From the NCBI GenBank assembly GCA_022702705.1, contig CM040423.1:113951738-114015737 (forward strand): a DNA stretch of 64,000 nucleotides. The letters are read 5' to 3'. Position numbers and translations under genes: made by a program. Under the pieces are notes generated by a model, which was given only the letters and a program-made list of their open reading frames with translations, had not been told where the DNA came from and searched no databases. Source of the DNA: Papilionanthe hookeriana x Papilionanthe teres. Its lineage: Eukaryota > Streptophyta > Magnoliopsida > Asparagales > Orchidaceae. Numbering within the stretch: position 1 is the stretch's first letter; every line of letters starts with the position of its first letter. Below are positions 11,192 through 23,268 of the stretch, one piece after another.

Positions 11192-11266
11192 GATAAAATA
11201 AAAAGTTAAAGGATTTGATAAAATAAAAAGTAAAAGGATGGGATAAAATAAAAAGTAAAAGGATTG
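11192..11266 (+). repeat. Three 25-bp tandem units in the leader of A
   Basis: Units at 11192-11216, 11217-11241 and 11242-11266 share GATAAAATAAAAAGT(T/A)AAAGG and differ only in the last few bases. They lie between PBS and gag. I see no equivalent in the other leaders. Confidence 0.8.
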
Positions 11267-11336
11267 AATAGAATTAAAAAAAAATAAAATCAAAAAAATA
11301 TAAAACAAAACAAAAATATTTTCTTTAAATTTTTAT

Positions 11337-12832
11337 GCATAGTTCTGGATCTGAAAGATTACTACCATTTGATTCTGAATTAGAAAGAACAATTAAAAGA
11401 ATCAAAAAAGGAAAATAAATTTCAAAACATCAAAACATGGCTAACTTACATAATAATAATCAAAATCCAATCGAAATTAATGAACAAAATATTTATAAAC
11501 CATTAAGGGAATATGCAAATCCTACAGTTGATGAACTTCGTGTTAGTATTCAAATTCCAGCTGTATATGCTAATTCTTTTAAGCTTAAACCTTCTATTAT
11601 TCAAATGGTTCAAACAATCAACTTGGAGGAACACCTAATGAGGATCCAAATTTACACCTTGCTAGTTTTTTAGAACTTTGTGCTACCTTTAAAAATAATA
11701 ATGTTTCTGATGAAGCTATTAGGATTAGAATCTTTCCTTTTTCCTTAAAAGATAAAGCAAAAATGTGGCTTAACTCATTAGCAATTTGTTCTATTAAAAC
11801 ATGGGCAGATATGACACAAAAATTCCTTGCTAAATATTTTCCTCCTTCTAAAACTGCTAAATTGAGAAATGATATTACTTCATTTACACAATTTGATGAA
11901 GAAACAATTTATGAAGCTTGAGAAAGATTTAAAAAACTCTTCAGATAATGTCCTCATCATGTTTTACCAGATTGGTTAATTATTCAAACATTTTATAATG
12001 GACTTATTAGATCACTTAGATCTATTATTGATGCTGCATCTGGTGGTTCTTTAATGGCTAAGACATTTGAAGAAGCCTACACATTAAATGAATAAATGGC
12101 TAATAACAATTTTTCAATGGCCTTCTAAAAGGGTTAATCCTTAAAGAATGGCCAATATTCATGATAATGAAGCCTTTTCTATTTTAGCATCACAAGTGGC
12201 TGTGATATCTAAGAAATTAGATAATTTTTCTATTAATTTATCGTATGTAAGTAATGATTATTCCACAAATTTTGATGATTCTCAAATAATGGAAACTTTG
12301 TAAGCTATTTCTAGTAAATTAATAACCCTTATTCTAATTATTCTAATCCTGGTTGGAAAAATCATCCTAATATTAATTGGAGTAATGGACATCAAGTTAA
12401 TCCAAATTGGAACAATCAAGGAAATTTAAACTATAGACCAACTTATCCTATTGGTTATAACAATCAGCAGAAAAAGTTATCTTACAACTAAGCAATCAGC
12501 TACAAAGTCAAAACACTGCAATTGGTAATATTGAGAATCAGATGGGTCAAATTGCTAATTTCATTAATTACAGACCTCAAGGAACACTGCCTAGCAATGT
12601 CGAAATTAATCCTAAAGGATCTGAAAAAGAACATGAACAAGAAAAAGTTGTACAACTCAGAAGTGGAAAGGAAATAAAAGAGAAAACACATAATGAGATT
12701 GAAAAAGAGAAAGAAGTTGAAGAGATTGAAAAACCAAAAGATACCCTTTCTCCAAGTAAACATCAAAGTGTTGTACCTATTGAAGTGGAAGTTAAAAGAC
12801 CACCGCCACCTTTTCTTCAAAGACTTAAATAG
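11337..12832 (+). pseudogene. gag: gag of element A
   Basis: Starts MHSSGSERLLPFDSELER, then a stop after about 26 codons (KRIKKGK). A second stretch from 11437 has YANPTVDELRVSIQ and SFKLKPSIIQMVQ, then a frameshift at about 11620. The capsid core continues as FLELCATFKNN, FPFSLKDKAKMWLNSLA, KFLAKYFPPSKTAKLRNDI and LPDWLIIQTFYNGLIRSLRSI. A Trp and an Arg codon in EAWERFKELLRKC are now stops. The C-terminal region has SSKL..., NPNW-type asparagine-rich repeats and a charged tail (12542-12832) up to PPPPFLQRLK. The final stop replaces a Gln codon. No CCHC zinc knuckle is visible between the AISKKLDNFS stretch and the asparagine-rich part. Confidence 0.8.
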
Positions 12833-13781
12833 CAGAAGCTTGACCATCAATTTTCTAAGTTCTTTGACATTTTTAAGAAACTTATCATCAACATTCCTTT
12901 TGCTGAAGCTTTGGAGCAAATGCCAAGCTATGCAAAATTTATGAAGGATATTTTAAGCAAGAAGAGAAAATTTGAAGCTTTTGAAACTGTTGCATTAAGT
13001 GAAGAATGTAGTGCAATAATTCAGAAGAAATTACCTTAGAAACTTAAAGATCCTAGAAGTTTCACTATAACATGTGCTATTGGAGAAAAATTCTATGGAA
13101 AAGCCTTATTTGATTTAGGAGCTAGTATTAATCTTATGCCATTTTCAATCATTCGAAGGTTAGATTTAGGAAAGATTTCTCCTACCACTGTAACTCTTCA
13201 GTTAGCTGATTAATCGATCACTTATCCTAAAGGAGTTATAAAGGATGTTCTTGTTAAGGTAGCTAAATTTATCTTCCCTGTGGATTTCATTGTTCTAGAT
13301 GTGTAAGAAGATAAAGAAATACCTATCATTTTAGGTAGACCTTATCTAGCTACTGGTCGAGCTATGATTGATGTACAAAAAGCAGAATTAAAGTTGAGAG
13401 TTAATAATCAAGAGATAACATTCAATGTTCTGAAATCAATGAGGTATCCTGAAAAAGAAAAAATGCTATCGAATGGATAGTTTTGATTATATGATTGAAA
13501 AGAATTACCAAGAAAAATGTAAGGTCATTTCTGATGATAAAGATAAAGAATCTATGTTACATGATGTGTCATTAAATGAAGAAAATTTATCTGAAGAAGC
13601 TCATTATATTCATGAAAATTGGGAAATTTTAGACACAACTAAAAATGTTATACTTTTACCCTCAATTGAAAAAGCCCCTAAACTGGAATTAAAGATGTTA
13701 CCTGCACATTTAAAGTATGCATTTCTTGGAGATTCATTAACTTTACCTGTAATTATATCTTCAGAATTAAGCAAAGATTAA
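12833..13781 (+). pseudogene. Protease and linker of element A
   Basis: Aspartic protease domain of Gag-Pol. It reads through FSKFFDIFKKL, EALEQMPSYAKFMKD, ALSEECSAIIQKKLP and then LFDLGASINLMPFSII, where DLG is the catalytic motif and the Cys normally before it is Phe. Stops at about 13030, 13210 and 13303 replace Gln, Arg or Glu codons. The second half keeps LVKVAKFIFPVDFIVLD and PIILGRPYLATGRAMIDVQK. After a frameshift the linker 13473-13781 has NYQEKCKVIS, HENWEILDTTKN and HLKYAFLGDSLTLPVIIS, which leads into RT. Confidence 0.8.
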
Positions 13782-15200
13782 GAAGAAAAATTAGTAGGAG
13801 CTCTGAAGAATTATAAAAAAGCTTTTGGTTGGACTATTGCAGATATAAAATGAATAAGCCCTTCAATATGTATGCATAGGATTTTAATGGAAGAAAATTG
13901 TAAAACCACTATTGAACCCCAAAGAAGATTAAACCCAATTATGAAAGAGGTTGTTAAGAAAGAAATTTTGAAATGGTTAGATGCTGGAATTATTTATCCT
14001 ATTTTGGATAGCCAATGGGTAAGTCCTATTCATTGTGTTCCGAAGAAAGGAGGAGTAACTGTCATTGTTAATGAAAAAAATGAATTAATCCAAACAAGAC
14101 AAGTTACTGGATGGCGAATTTGCATTGTTTATTGAAAATTAAACAACACCACTAGAAATGATCATTTTCCCTTACCTTTCTCGGATAAAATGCTGGATAA
14201 AGTAGCTAGACACTCATATTTCTGTTTTCTGGATGGATATTCTGGTTATCATCAATTACCTGTTGCTCATGAGGATCAAAAAAACAAAACATTTACAAGT
14301 CCTTATGGAACACTTACCTTTAGAAGAATACATTTTTGTTTATGCAATGCACTTGCAACTTTTCAAAGATGTATGATGTCAATATTCTGTGATTTGATTG
14401 ATAAAGGAATTAAAGTATTTATGGACGATTTTTTAGTTTTTGGAACTTCTTTTCAATCTTGCTTGGAAAATATAATGAAAGTTTTGAAGAGATGTGAAGA
14501 AACAAATTTAGTTTTAAATTGGCAAAATGTCAATTTATGGTCACATAAGGTATTGTACTTAGACATAAAATTTCATAAATAGGGATTGAGGCTGATCATG
14601 CAAAAGCGAAAATTATTGCTGAACTGCAACCACCTAATACTATTACTGATGTAAGAAGTTTTCTGGGTCATGCTGGATTTTATAGGAGATATATAAAGGA
14701 TTTTTGTAAAATTGCTAAACCTCTTTGCCATTTATTGGAAAAAGAAGCTAAATTTGAATTTAATGAAAATTGTCTGAATGCGTTCAATATTTTGAAAGAA
14801 CAATTAATCACTGCACCTGTCATTATTTCACCTGATTGGAATAAACCTTTTGAATTAATGTGTGATGCAAGTGATTATGCAATCGGAGTTGTATTAGGAC
14901 AAAAGTATGAGAAGATTTTCAAAGTTATATACTATGCTAGCAAAGCTTATATTGAAACTCAAGTAAATTACACTACTACTGAAAAAGAACTTTTAGCAAT
15001 AGTATATGCCTTTGATAAATTTAGACCATATCTTATTGGAACAGAATGTATCGTACATACTGATCATTCTACTATTAAGTATTTAATATCTAAATAGGAT
15101 GTTAAACCTAGATTGATCAGATGGGTTTTACTTTTGCAAGAATTTGATTTTGAAATTGTGAACAGAAGTGGTACTGACAACCAAATTGTTGATCATTTAT
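13782..15200 (+). pseudogene. pol: Reverse transcriptase and RNase H of element A
   Basis: RT copies the RNA into DNA from the tRNA-Asp primer; RNase H removes the template. RT begins KKAFGWTIADIK, then ICMHRILMEE, PQRRLNPIMKEVVKKEILKW and WVSPIHCVPKKGG at 13872-14135. Next come HSYFCFLDGYSGYHQLPVA, TFTSPYGTLTFRRI, and the catalytic box VFMDDFLVF (both Asp kept) near 14418-14440. The connection has SFLGHAGFYRRYIKDF. RNase H from 14735 keeps its acidic residues in MCDASDYAIG, TTTEKELLAIV and VHTDHSTIKYL. Stops lie at 14133 (Arg of DYRKL), 14580 and 15095, with frameshifts around 14530-14600. Confidence 0.85.
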
Positions 15201-16547
15201 CAAAAATAAAAAATAATAATGAGAAGATTTATGAAGAAAATATAAATGAGAAATTCTCAGATGAGCAATTATATGTCATTCAAGGATTACAAGTGCCTTG
15301 GTATGCAGATATAGTTAACTACTTGGTTAGCAATATTTTACCATATGGGATGAATAGTAAATACATTAAGAAATTCAAGAATGATTGTAAACCATATATT
15401 TGGGAAGATCCTCATTTATTTAAATTAGGAAGAGATTCTGTGATTCGAAGATGTGTACGTTATGAAGAAACTTTTGCAATTATTCAAAAATGTCATGATT
15501 CTAAATTTGGATAAAACTGCATTTAAAATTTTAAATTCTGGATTTTATTGGCCTACTTTATTTAAAAATGTTGGACATTATGTGAAAACTTGTGATCAAT
15601 GTCAAAGAATGGAAAATATATCTAGAAAAGATGAAATGCCTCTAAACTTTATATTAGAAATAGAAATTTTAGATGTATGGGTTTTAGACTTTATGGGACC
15701 TTTGGTACCATCATCTGGAAAGATTTATATTTTATTAGCAGTTGATTATGTTTCAAAGTGGATCATAGCTGTAGCTTTACCGAACTGTGATTCCAAAAGT
15801 GTTTCGAAATTTTTAAAGAAAATTATTTTTACAAGATTTGGAATGCTCAGGATAATTATCACAGATGGGAGAAGTCATTTCAGAAATATAAGAATTCAAT
15901 CATTGCTGGAGAAATTCATAATTAAGCATAGAATTACAACTGCTTATCATCCTCAAACAAGTGGAATGGCTGAAGTGTTAAACAGAGAAATTAAAAGAAT
16001 ATTGAAAAAAACTGTTAATCCTAAAAGAACTGACTAGGTTGATAGACTTGATTCTGCATTATGGGCTTATAGAACAACTTATAAGACACCTATCAGAATG
16101 TCACCTTATCGGTTAATTTATTATAAACATTGTCACTTATCTGCTGAACTGGAGCATAAAGCTTATTGGGCGATAAATGATTTCAATTATAATTTGAATA
16201 TTGAAGGAGAAATATGATTATTACAAGTGAATGAAATGGAAAATATTAGAAATGAGCCTTATGAAAATGCAAGAATTTATAAGGAAAGAATGAAGAAATT
16301 GCATGAAAAAATGATTTCACGGAAAATATTCGAGCCTGGACAAGAGGTATTATTAATTAATGCTCGTTTAAAACTTTTCCCTGCAAAATTAAAATCTAAA
16401 TGGATGGGACCATTTATAATTGAGAAAGTATACCCTTATGGAGATGTGGATATTAAAGATCTCAAAACTGGAAAAGTATTTAAAGTTAACGGATTAAGAC
16501 TGATGCCTTATATGGGAGAAATGATTAAATTACAAAAAGACTTATGA
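15201..16547 (+). pseudogene. Integrase of element A
   Basis: Joins the cDNA to the host chromosome. The zinc-binding part is broken: KCHDSKFG at 15490-15512 is followed by a stop because 17 bp present in D are missing, which removes the second His. In the shifted frame, CDQCQR supplies the Cys pair. The core keeps WVLDFMGPLVP (first Asp), IIITDGRSHFRN (second Asp) and HPQTSGMAEVLNREIKR (Glu), so the D,D,E triad survives. A stop at 16035 replaces Trp (PKRTDW in relatives) and another lies at 16217. The C-terminus (16227-16547) has FEPGQEVLLINARLKLFPAK and KSKWMGPFIIEKVYPYGDVDI, with no chromodomain, as expected for Athila. Confidence 0.85.
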
Positions 16548-16579
16548 GCTGAGTCTACCCGATTAATTCAATTAATTAG

Positions 16580-16630
16580 GTCAGGCTAATGATGTTAAAC
16601 CAAGCGCTTTGTGGGAGGAAACTTATATTC
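16580..16630 (+). promoter_or_regulatory. Conserved post-pol block (A)
   Basis: GTCAGGCTAATGATGTTAAA, then CCAAGCGCTTTGTGGGAGGA, 32 bases after the integrase stop. The hairpin arm is eroded here (GGAAACTTA against GGCAACCCA in B and C). Confidence 0.65.
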
Positions 16631-16743
16631 ATTTGTTTGAGTTTAATTATTATTGTAACGTTATGCCTTAGTCCTGATTGAATTTATATATAACTTCTAG
16701 AAATAGAGGGCTAACGAGTCTGTATTGGCTTAAGCTAAACATT
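16631..16743 (+). other. Post-pol remnant of A before D
   Basis: Contains GGGCTAACGAGTC, matching C's TAACGAGTCCAC at the same place after the conserved block, so this is A sequence up to the D insertion. It holds no ORF. Confidence 0.5.
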
Positions 16744-16761
16744 TCCCTGACAACGACACCA
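16744..16761 (-). other. Extra PBS copy outside D's 3' LTR
   Basis: On the minus strand TGGTGTCGTTGTCAGGGA follows the 3' LTR end after the usual six-base spacer. Similarity to the true PBS at 28730-28747 stops exactly at the 18th base, which is the limit of tRNA primer copying. Differences are transitions. Confidence 0.7.
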
Positions 16762-16767
16762 AAAACT

Positions 16768-18330
16768 TGATCCACTTTTCGATATTTATTCTTACAACTG
16801 CGATATAAAAATTTAGCAAAGGCTCCAAAAACTTGATCTACATTGAATATATACTGATGATTCTGTTATGGATTTTATGATTTATATTATGGATACTACG
16901 CAAGTATACATATCGTTATCAAGTAATATAGGGCTATAATGGAGTCCTGATATCGATCCCACAGGGAAGTTAGAAAATTTCAAAGACAAATTAAAGTAAA
17001 CTAACTTACTAATCTAGTATACAGAAATTAAGAATACTTAAACTAAAATAAACTAATGCTTAAGGTTAAATATAAGATTTCAGAAAAGTATCTTTCTCCT
17101 TGTTTTAGAGAATTAAGTGAATGAAAAATTAAATAAGTTTTTAATTGTATTGTGCTAAATAGGAGCATTCCTATTCTTTATCCTTTGGTCCAGGTGAAAA
17201 GAACATTTACTAGTCTTATGTTTGATTACTGAATCTGCGGTTACGCTGGGAGGATACTGACTGCCACTTCAGAGCTCCCACGTTCCCCTAGCCTGAGGGC
17301 TAACATCTACACTTCATCTCTCAAACAATAAGACCAAATTGAATATTTTAGTCTGTCACACTAAAATGTTCAATTCTACACCCAATGGTTAATATTTCCT
17401 TATTTATTTGTACCCTCCTTCCAAGGCTTTTGACTTCCCGGAATCTTGGATGTAATCTTTACTATAGTTGATATTTCAACATATGTTAAAAAATCAATTG
17501 GCCAGATTGAAAGTAAATTAAGATTTAAGTTAATGATTAGCACAATTTCTATTTTCATATTTTAGGCACAATTACTTTAATTCATCGTTTCACGTAATCT
17601 CGATAACAAGGAGAAATACTAAGGAAACTACTCAGAATGCATGGGAAAAATAACACAAAGCATGGATTTCATTAAAATTAACAAAACAATAACAAATATA
17701 CTTATCTTAATTCTTCTCCTGAAGTAAATTCTTGAAGTTTCTTTGACTCTTCCTTCCAGTACAGCACACCAAAATGCTAAATACTCACCCAAAGACTCTT
17801 AAATTACACTTAACTTTCACACAAATGACAAAAACTGACACACAACTAACTAGAATTCGTCTCTATTTATAGAAGGGGTCAAATCTCCAATGGTTTCTTA
17901 AGCACCTCTTCAAAAAGCGTCTAGGTTAAATGTATTTTGGCTCTTTTCAACTGTCTCGCCGTCGGCGGCTTGACCTCGCCGTCGGCAGGCTTCTAGAAGA
18001 TAGGCTAACTGTGCCGATCTTGCTTTCGGCAGGCTCGATCTCGCCATCAGCGGGCTCCTTATAATATATTAAAAATCTTTTGGGAAAAACTCATCGTCGC
18101 CGGGACAGTTCAATTTCATCAAATTGAGTCCTTTTTGCTCCAAATCCGCTTCTTTTGTGCTTTTTTGCTTTCAGTACTTATAAATCTTTATTTCTGCAAT
18201 AAAACAGTAAATGATTGGTATGAAATAAAACAATAAAACAATAAAACAGTACTTATAAGTCTAACCTTTCTTTAAAGTGCAATTTGATATAAAATTGGTA
18301 TGAAATTCTTAATATATTTTTTAGTGATCA
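16768..18330 (-). repeat. Element D 3' LTR
   Basis: 1563 bp partner of 28754-30289. On the minus strand it starts TGATCACTAAAAAATATATT and ends GTGGATCA. GC words of the CTCGCCGTCGGCGG type lie at 17958-18110. An internal LTR/PBS-like junction lies near 16815-16840. Confidence 0.85.
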
Positions 18331-19678
18331 AATTCCCTTAAACTTAACTATTACTTGTCCTCAAGTAATTTAGATACTACATAAAAGTAAATGATTATTT
18401 GTAGTAAAGTTTTTATTCAGAAATACTATGAATTAGATTTAAATAAGTATTATAGTAAAGTTTACTAGAAATATTTTTAAAATAATTAAACTAATTCTAT
18501 AGATATAAGGCTATTTAGTTTTCAAGTTTAAGATTTCTAGTCTTCTATTTGTTTCAAGAATGACTATATTTTTCAACACTAAATTACTTAAGATATTTAG
18601 ATGATTAGAATTTCATGAAGACACAACTTAGTAAAAGACCAATCCATATATATAAGTTTAGAAATGTAATTGAAGTTTATCCTTTAGATTGATTAAAATG
18701 AAGCTAATTTTTTATAAGACATCTCCTCAAGCTTCTCCTCACTTTATATATATATTTTTCTTTTTTTCTTTTTCTTTTCTTTTTGGATTGATTTTCAATC
18801 CCCCTTTTTTATTATTATTTTTTTTAAGTGAGGATTACTATTTTTGGTTAGCCTATTAATAACTTTGAACTTCATTTTACTTTTCCTAAATTTGAAACTG
18901 AAAACATTTACTTTTCTTATATATATTTCAAAGCTTTTACTTCTTTGGGTTTCAATCTTTTCCTTCTCAACTAAATATTTAAGAATTTTATATTTAAAAA
19001 TATAGTTTTCTTTATTTTAAATAGTTAACCATATTCTTATTCTCTTATATTAAATATCCTTAATCTAAAAATTAGTTAATCATTAAAAGTATTTCTTTTA
19101 ACTTTCTATAATAATTAAATAAATCAATTTTAGTTTACTTAATTAAAATTACTACAAAAATTAATTTTTATAATAATTTTGAAAATGAAAATTGAGAACA
19201 AATTAATAATTAAATTTGTATTTTTCCCTCCTCCAAACTTAAATTTTTCTATCTATCTATATAGGGTGAAAATGAAATAAACTATAATATTTAAATCATA
19301 CCTTTGAGCTTTAGGTATTTCTTCTTTTTTGAAGTTCTACAGGCTTTTTCCATTACTTAATTAACCTGTACTGTTAGTATTTTTCTACACACAAAATATT
19401 AAAGAAAGTGATGGGTAAAGAAGTTTAACACAATATTACCACATTTTATACTAACATATTATACTACATCCACATACATTTACTAATTCAATCCAAGATT
19501 ACAATAACGATTCGAAAACATTAGAAATTTAAAAACTCGATAACTTTAACAACAATATTAAAAACAATCTACACTACATCATAATCAAGTTCATAAACTA
19601 AAACATCAACACTAAATTATAAAAACAACAAACAAATAAATACAACAGAATCTATAACTAAACAAATAAACATAACAT
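18331..19678 (-). other. 3' untranslated region of element D
   Basis: No gene. On the minus strand from high to low coordinates: purine tract AAGTTTGGAGGAGGG at 19221-19243, about 890 nt before the LTR; the paired arms TCCTCAC/GTGAGGA at 18828-18834 and 18736-18742 around a purine-rich loop; the palindrome at 18351-18368; and the PPT at 18331-18345. The GGATAG/CTATCC hairpin seen in A and C is eroded here. Confidence 0.7.
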
Positions 19679-20838
19679 CTAATCTTCTGCATCAAAGTCC
19701 CAAACTATATCGTCATTTCCTTGATCAGTGGGTGGATTAGGCTGGTAATGAGTATATCGGGGGCACACAGGAAATACAACATCAAGCTCTCCTCTACTGT
19801 AACAATTTTCAGCATCATAATAGGCTATCTTACTCTGAATGTCTTTGGAGATACTCGCTGTCATAATCATGCCTTCTTTCTAAGCTTCCAATTCTCTGAT
19901 CAATATGCTCCAGTTTTTCTTCTATTTTCTCAAAACTTTTTCGCTGTGAAGTCATCTCATTCATCAAATCTTGAAGGGTAGGAGTACTATAGGGAGGAGG
20001 GTCATAACTGGTAGAGGGAATATGTCTACTCGAAGAAGGTACATAGCTCATAGTCCCAGATCTCCATCCTTCATGGGATTCATATTTCTTTATATTAGCT
20101 GGAGTAATGGGTTTCATAGGCTCCACCCATTCCTCATCATCTCTTGCCTCTACCCCAGATAATTGGCAGAGTGCATAGATCAGACCAGATAGTCCTCCTC
20201 CACTTTCACTTCTTGCGGTGGCTAATATATTCTTATAAATTATACTTCCCACATTAATAATTTTTTAGTTCCGAATGCGAGAATTCGAATCAAGTTTCAT
20301 CTCTTGTTACCTCACTATGGTGGTAAGTAGGTAACAAGGTAGAACAAATAAAATAGTGCCAGGCTTTAGATGATGTATTCAACATAGAAAGAGAGAAGTT
20401 TACCCGTTCTTGCTGCTTCATCTTCTAAACTCCTATCCCGTCACTGAGAAAGTCAATCACCTCTTCCAGTGGTCCTTCCATAGTTCCAAATGAATCATAC
20501 TCACTGGTGTAGGTGTCTTGCACTTCATAATAAGCATTTATTCTTGCAGCGTTTAATTCCACAAAAAATCCTCTAACCTTAACCGGTGCATCTTCAGCCT
20601 GTGTCAAGTTGGCATATAATTCCTTTACCACTTCCATAGCGGCTCTGTTAGTTATGAAATAGAAATTTTCCCATCCTCTTTCTTTAATTATTCGCTCTAC
20701 TTCACCTCCAAGACTTTTGAAAACTCGATCTTGAATGCATGTTCTGGCTTGAATATTGTGAAAATATCTTGATTGTGTCTTTGCATTCACAAAATGAGTT
20801 TCGTCGTAATCCACTCTTCTCTTTTGTCGTGGAGCCAT
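19679..20838 (-). pseudogene. ORF3b of element D, plant-transposon-type protein
   Basis: Third-ORF protein carried by many Athila-like elements and often annotated as putative plant transposon protein; its role is unknown. It starts MAPRQKRRVDYDETHFVNA. The N-terminal domain has VFKSLGGEVERIIKERGWENF, VKELYANL, VRGFFVEL and INAYYEV, the usual motif order. A stop lies at 20425, then VNFSLSMLN, AWHYFICSTLLP and EVTRDE continue in frame. After a shift come GSIIYKNILATA and GLIYALCQLSGVE, then a Ser/Pro/Thr linker and a coiled coil (FEKIEEKLEHIDQRIGSLE). A last shift at about 19835 leads to the acidic end FPVCPRYTHYQPN. It sits in accessory slot 2, 352 nt after a GC-word island. No signal peptide or membrane segment is visible. 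Confidence 0.7.
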
Positions 20839-21699
20839 TTTTCGATCTATGAAATTCACAAAAATCTTAACTAAACTTCTAAATATTACTAAGATGGCTT
20901 CCAATAGTTACTAAAATCAATCTAAATCAAGTTTCATGAATTTCTTCTAATTCTTTTCTTTTCATTTCGAATTTTTTCAAAATTTCTCAATGTAGAAGAA
21001 ATTCATGGTGAAAATAAAAATTTTTACATAGGAGTGAAGCTCTTACCAAAGGAAGATAAAATCTGGTGTCAAAATGTGTTGAAATCGCTTCAAATCCAAG
21101 ATTCCACAAGCCCTAGGTCGGTTTTTTTAAAGTTTAGAGGAGGGAGACGATGAATAGTGTCAGTTGACCGGTTAAATAAATAATATTTCATGATCTCGCT
21201 GTTGGCGAGAAATTTCTCGCCGTCGGTGAGCTAATTAATTCACCAAGGCCAAAGTTTTGGGAAAATCTCGCCGTCGGCGGGATTTCTCTCATTGTCAACG
21301 AGGTCTCCAAAAATTTAATATTTTTTATTTTTCAATTATATTCTACTTAGATTAAGCCTTGTTCATTGTTCCGGTCACTAAATTTGATATGTTTATTATT
21401 ATTTTTATGAAGATTAGATACTAACACATAAATTCACACAACATAAACATTATAACTTTATAAATGAAATCCATGAACTTACAAACTTCAAACACTACAT
21501 AACTAACAATTGACTAAGTAAATTAACCCAAACACATCTAACTCAGCATTGTAATCCACACCACGATACTCTAAATGCTGAGACTAAACAAACAACATAT
21601 AATCACATCTAAACTGAGATTATCTACGTAAAGTTCAAACTAAATCAAAAACTAAATTCACATCAACACACATACATATAATATGAATAGAAGTCTGTG
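20839..21699 (-). other. Leader between ORF3a and ORF3b of D
   Basis: Non-coding on both strands as far as I can see. It contains a GC-word island (21190-21300; CTCGCCGTCGGCGGG and decayed copies) ahead of ORF3b. The rest is AT-rich. Confidence 0.6.
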
Positions 21700-22857
21700 C
21701 TACTCATCAGAATCTGAACTGTTTTCTTCTCTGATGTTTCCAATAGAACGCGGGTGCACAAATAAATTATAGAAAGGCCTGAAAGGGAATTTTGCAGTAG
21801 ATTCTTCTTCAATCCACCCTTTCTGTCTCAATAGTCGTATAAAACTTGCCTCCAGGTGCCCTGTATGGTCAAAATGCTGCTTCATTCTCCAATCGATGTA
21901 ATAGAATAAATGAGAGATATTATCAATAGAATTCATCACAGTCTGTAGTTCCTTCTCCAATCCTTTAAGTTTTCATAAAATGAGGTTTGTTCTATCAGTC
22001 AGGGGCCTAACTAAAGGATTGTTTAGTGATGCTTGATTAGAAATAATTACTGTTTCATCATTGTTATCCAATTTAGGAAACATATCTGTCGGATCTAGTG
22101 GTTTCCAAGGCAATAGCACTTTTTCCCAAGCTTCATAGGAAACTTGGTACTGACTACATAAAGCAAATATAGTTGATGGGTGTCCAAGTCCATGAATTGA
22201 CCCATGCACAATTAATCCTAATGCAGACTTCAAAATAATAGATCCAACATCAATAGGCAATCCAGATTGGATACAGTAATTTAAGATTATGCATTCCTTT
22301 GAAACTTTGTTTACCCTCATAATTGGTAATAACTTTGATGAAATAAAGAAATGACAATGCTTTGAGACGTGGTTAAGAAGTGACGCAGAAAAACTAACGT
22401 AATCGTCTTCTCATAATTCCCAATCATCAGGTTCGTCGGTCAGATATCTGTAGATCTCATTCATGTTGTATCTTGTAGGAACAAAATTTGAATAGTGCCA
22501 AACAGGGGTATTCTCAATCGAGTATAATTTATTTATTCGAGAAGGAGTGAAAGTTACCCATCTGCCTCTTACGTAAACACCTTTATTATGGATCGCATGC
22601 AGATTAGAGTAGAATTCTTTGACTGCTGGAATGACTACAGCAGATGTGATATAGCAGAATACCTCCCAATGTCGCTGAACAATCATTTCTTCAATTGTTG
22701 TTGTTGAATTCTCCGCTCATCTGTTTACGAATCCTCTTTCTTTAATCGGATGTTTCTTCATCAAAACCTTGTTGAATAGTTGCTGAGCCTCAGAAGTGTT
22801 GAACTTTCGTCGGTTAAAAACTCTGGATTTCATGGTTTCAAGTAGTTTAGAGGCCAT
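21700..22857 (-). pseudogene. ORF3a of element D, second plant-transposon-type protein
   Basis: One frame of 386 codons from ATG at 22857, interrupted by three stops (about 22719, 22411 and 21973). It starts MASKLLETMKSRVFNRRKFN. The middle has QRHWEVFCYITSAVVIPAVK, EFYSNL, VRGRWVTFTPSRINKLY, then NKVSKECIILNYCIQSGLPI, DVGSIILKSALGLI and GHPSTIFALCSQYQV: the same motif order as ORF3b, so the two are paralogues. The C-terminus differs (YYIDWRMKQHFD, RQKGWIEEE, RPFYNLFVHP) and instead resembles the small slot-1 ORFs of A, B and E. Slot 1 in D thus holds a full-length protein. It lies 136 nt after a GC-word island. Confidence 0.7.
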
Positions 22858-23268
22858 AATAAATTTTTTTGGAGGGACTCTAGTCATTTCTAAGGAAGAA
22901 GATAGTATAAAAATGAAGTTTTAAATGTTTTATATAGAGAAATGCCCTTAGAACCGTCGAAAACCGAAAAATAACTCACAAAAACTACGTTTAAACTATC
23001 TCGCCGTCGGCGGTAATGTCTCGCCGTCGGCGGGATAGTTAATTAATTTAAACTGAAATTGGGCGCGCCGATCTCGCTGTCGGTGGGATCGATCTCGCCG
23101 TCGGCGAGATTAGGTAAATTGCCCAATTTTCGCTCCAGTCCGAATATTTTCTGATTTCTTCGTATAGATTCAAATTTGTGATGATTCTAAAAAGTAAAAT
23201 GAGTAGAATTCATTCTATATTTTAATTTTTTAATAACTTTAATAAATAGATCATAATTAATAACTACT
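22858..23268 (-). other. Post-pol leader of D
   Basis: Non-coding stretch between the conserved block and ORF3a. It holds a dense GC-word island at 22993-23112 with four CTCGCCGTCGGCG-type words and decayed forms. Confidence 0.6.

Noticed and set aside
16685..16689. TATAT as target duplication of element D (matching 30290-30294)
   Set aside because: It lies 55 bp away from the LTR/PBS end, and the DNA between is recognisable A sequence; a chance AT match.
19721..20162. Plus-strand ORFs opposite ORF3b of D
   Set aside because: Shadows of the minus-strand gene; no family match.
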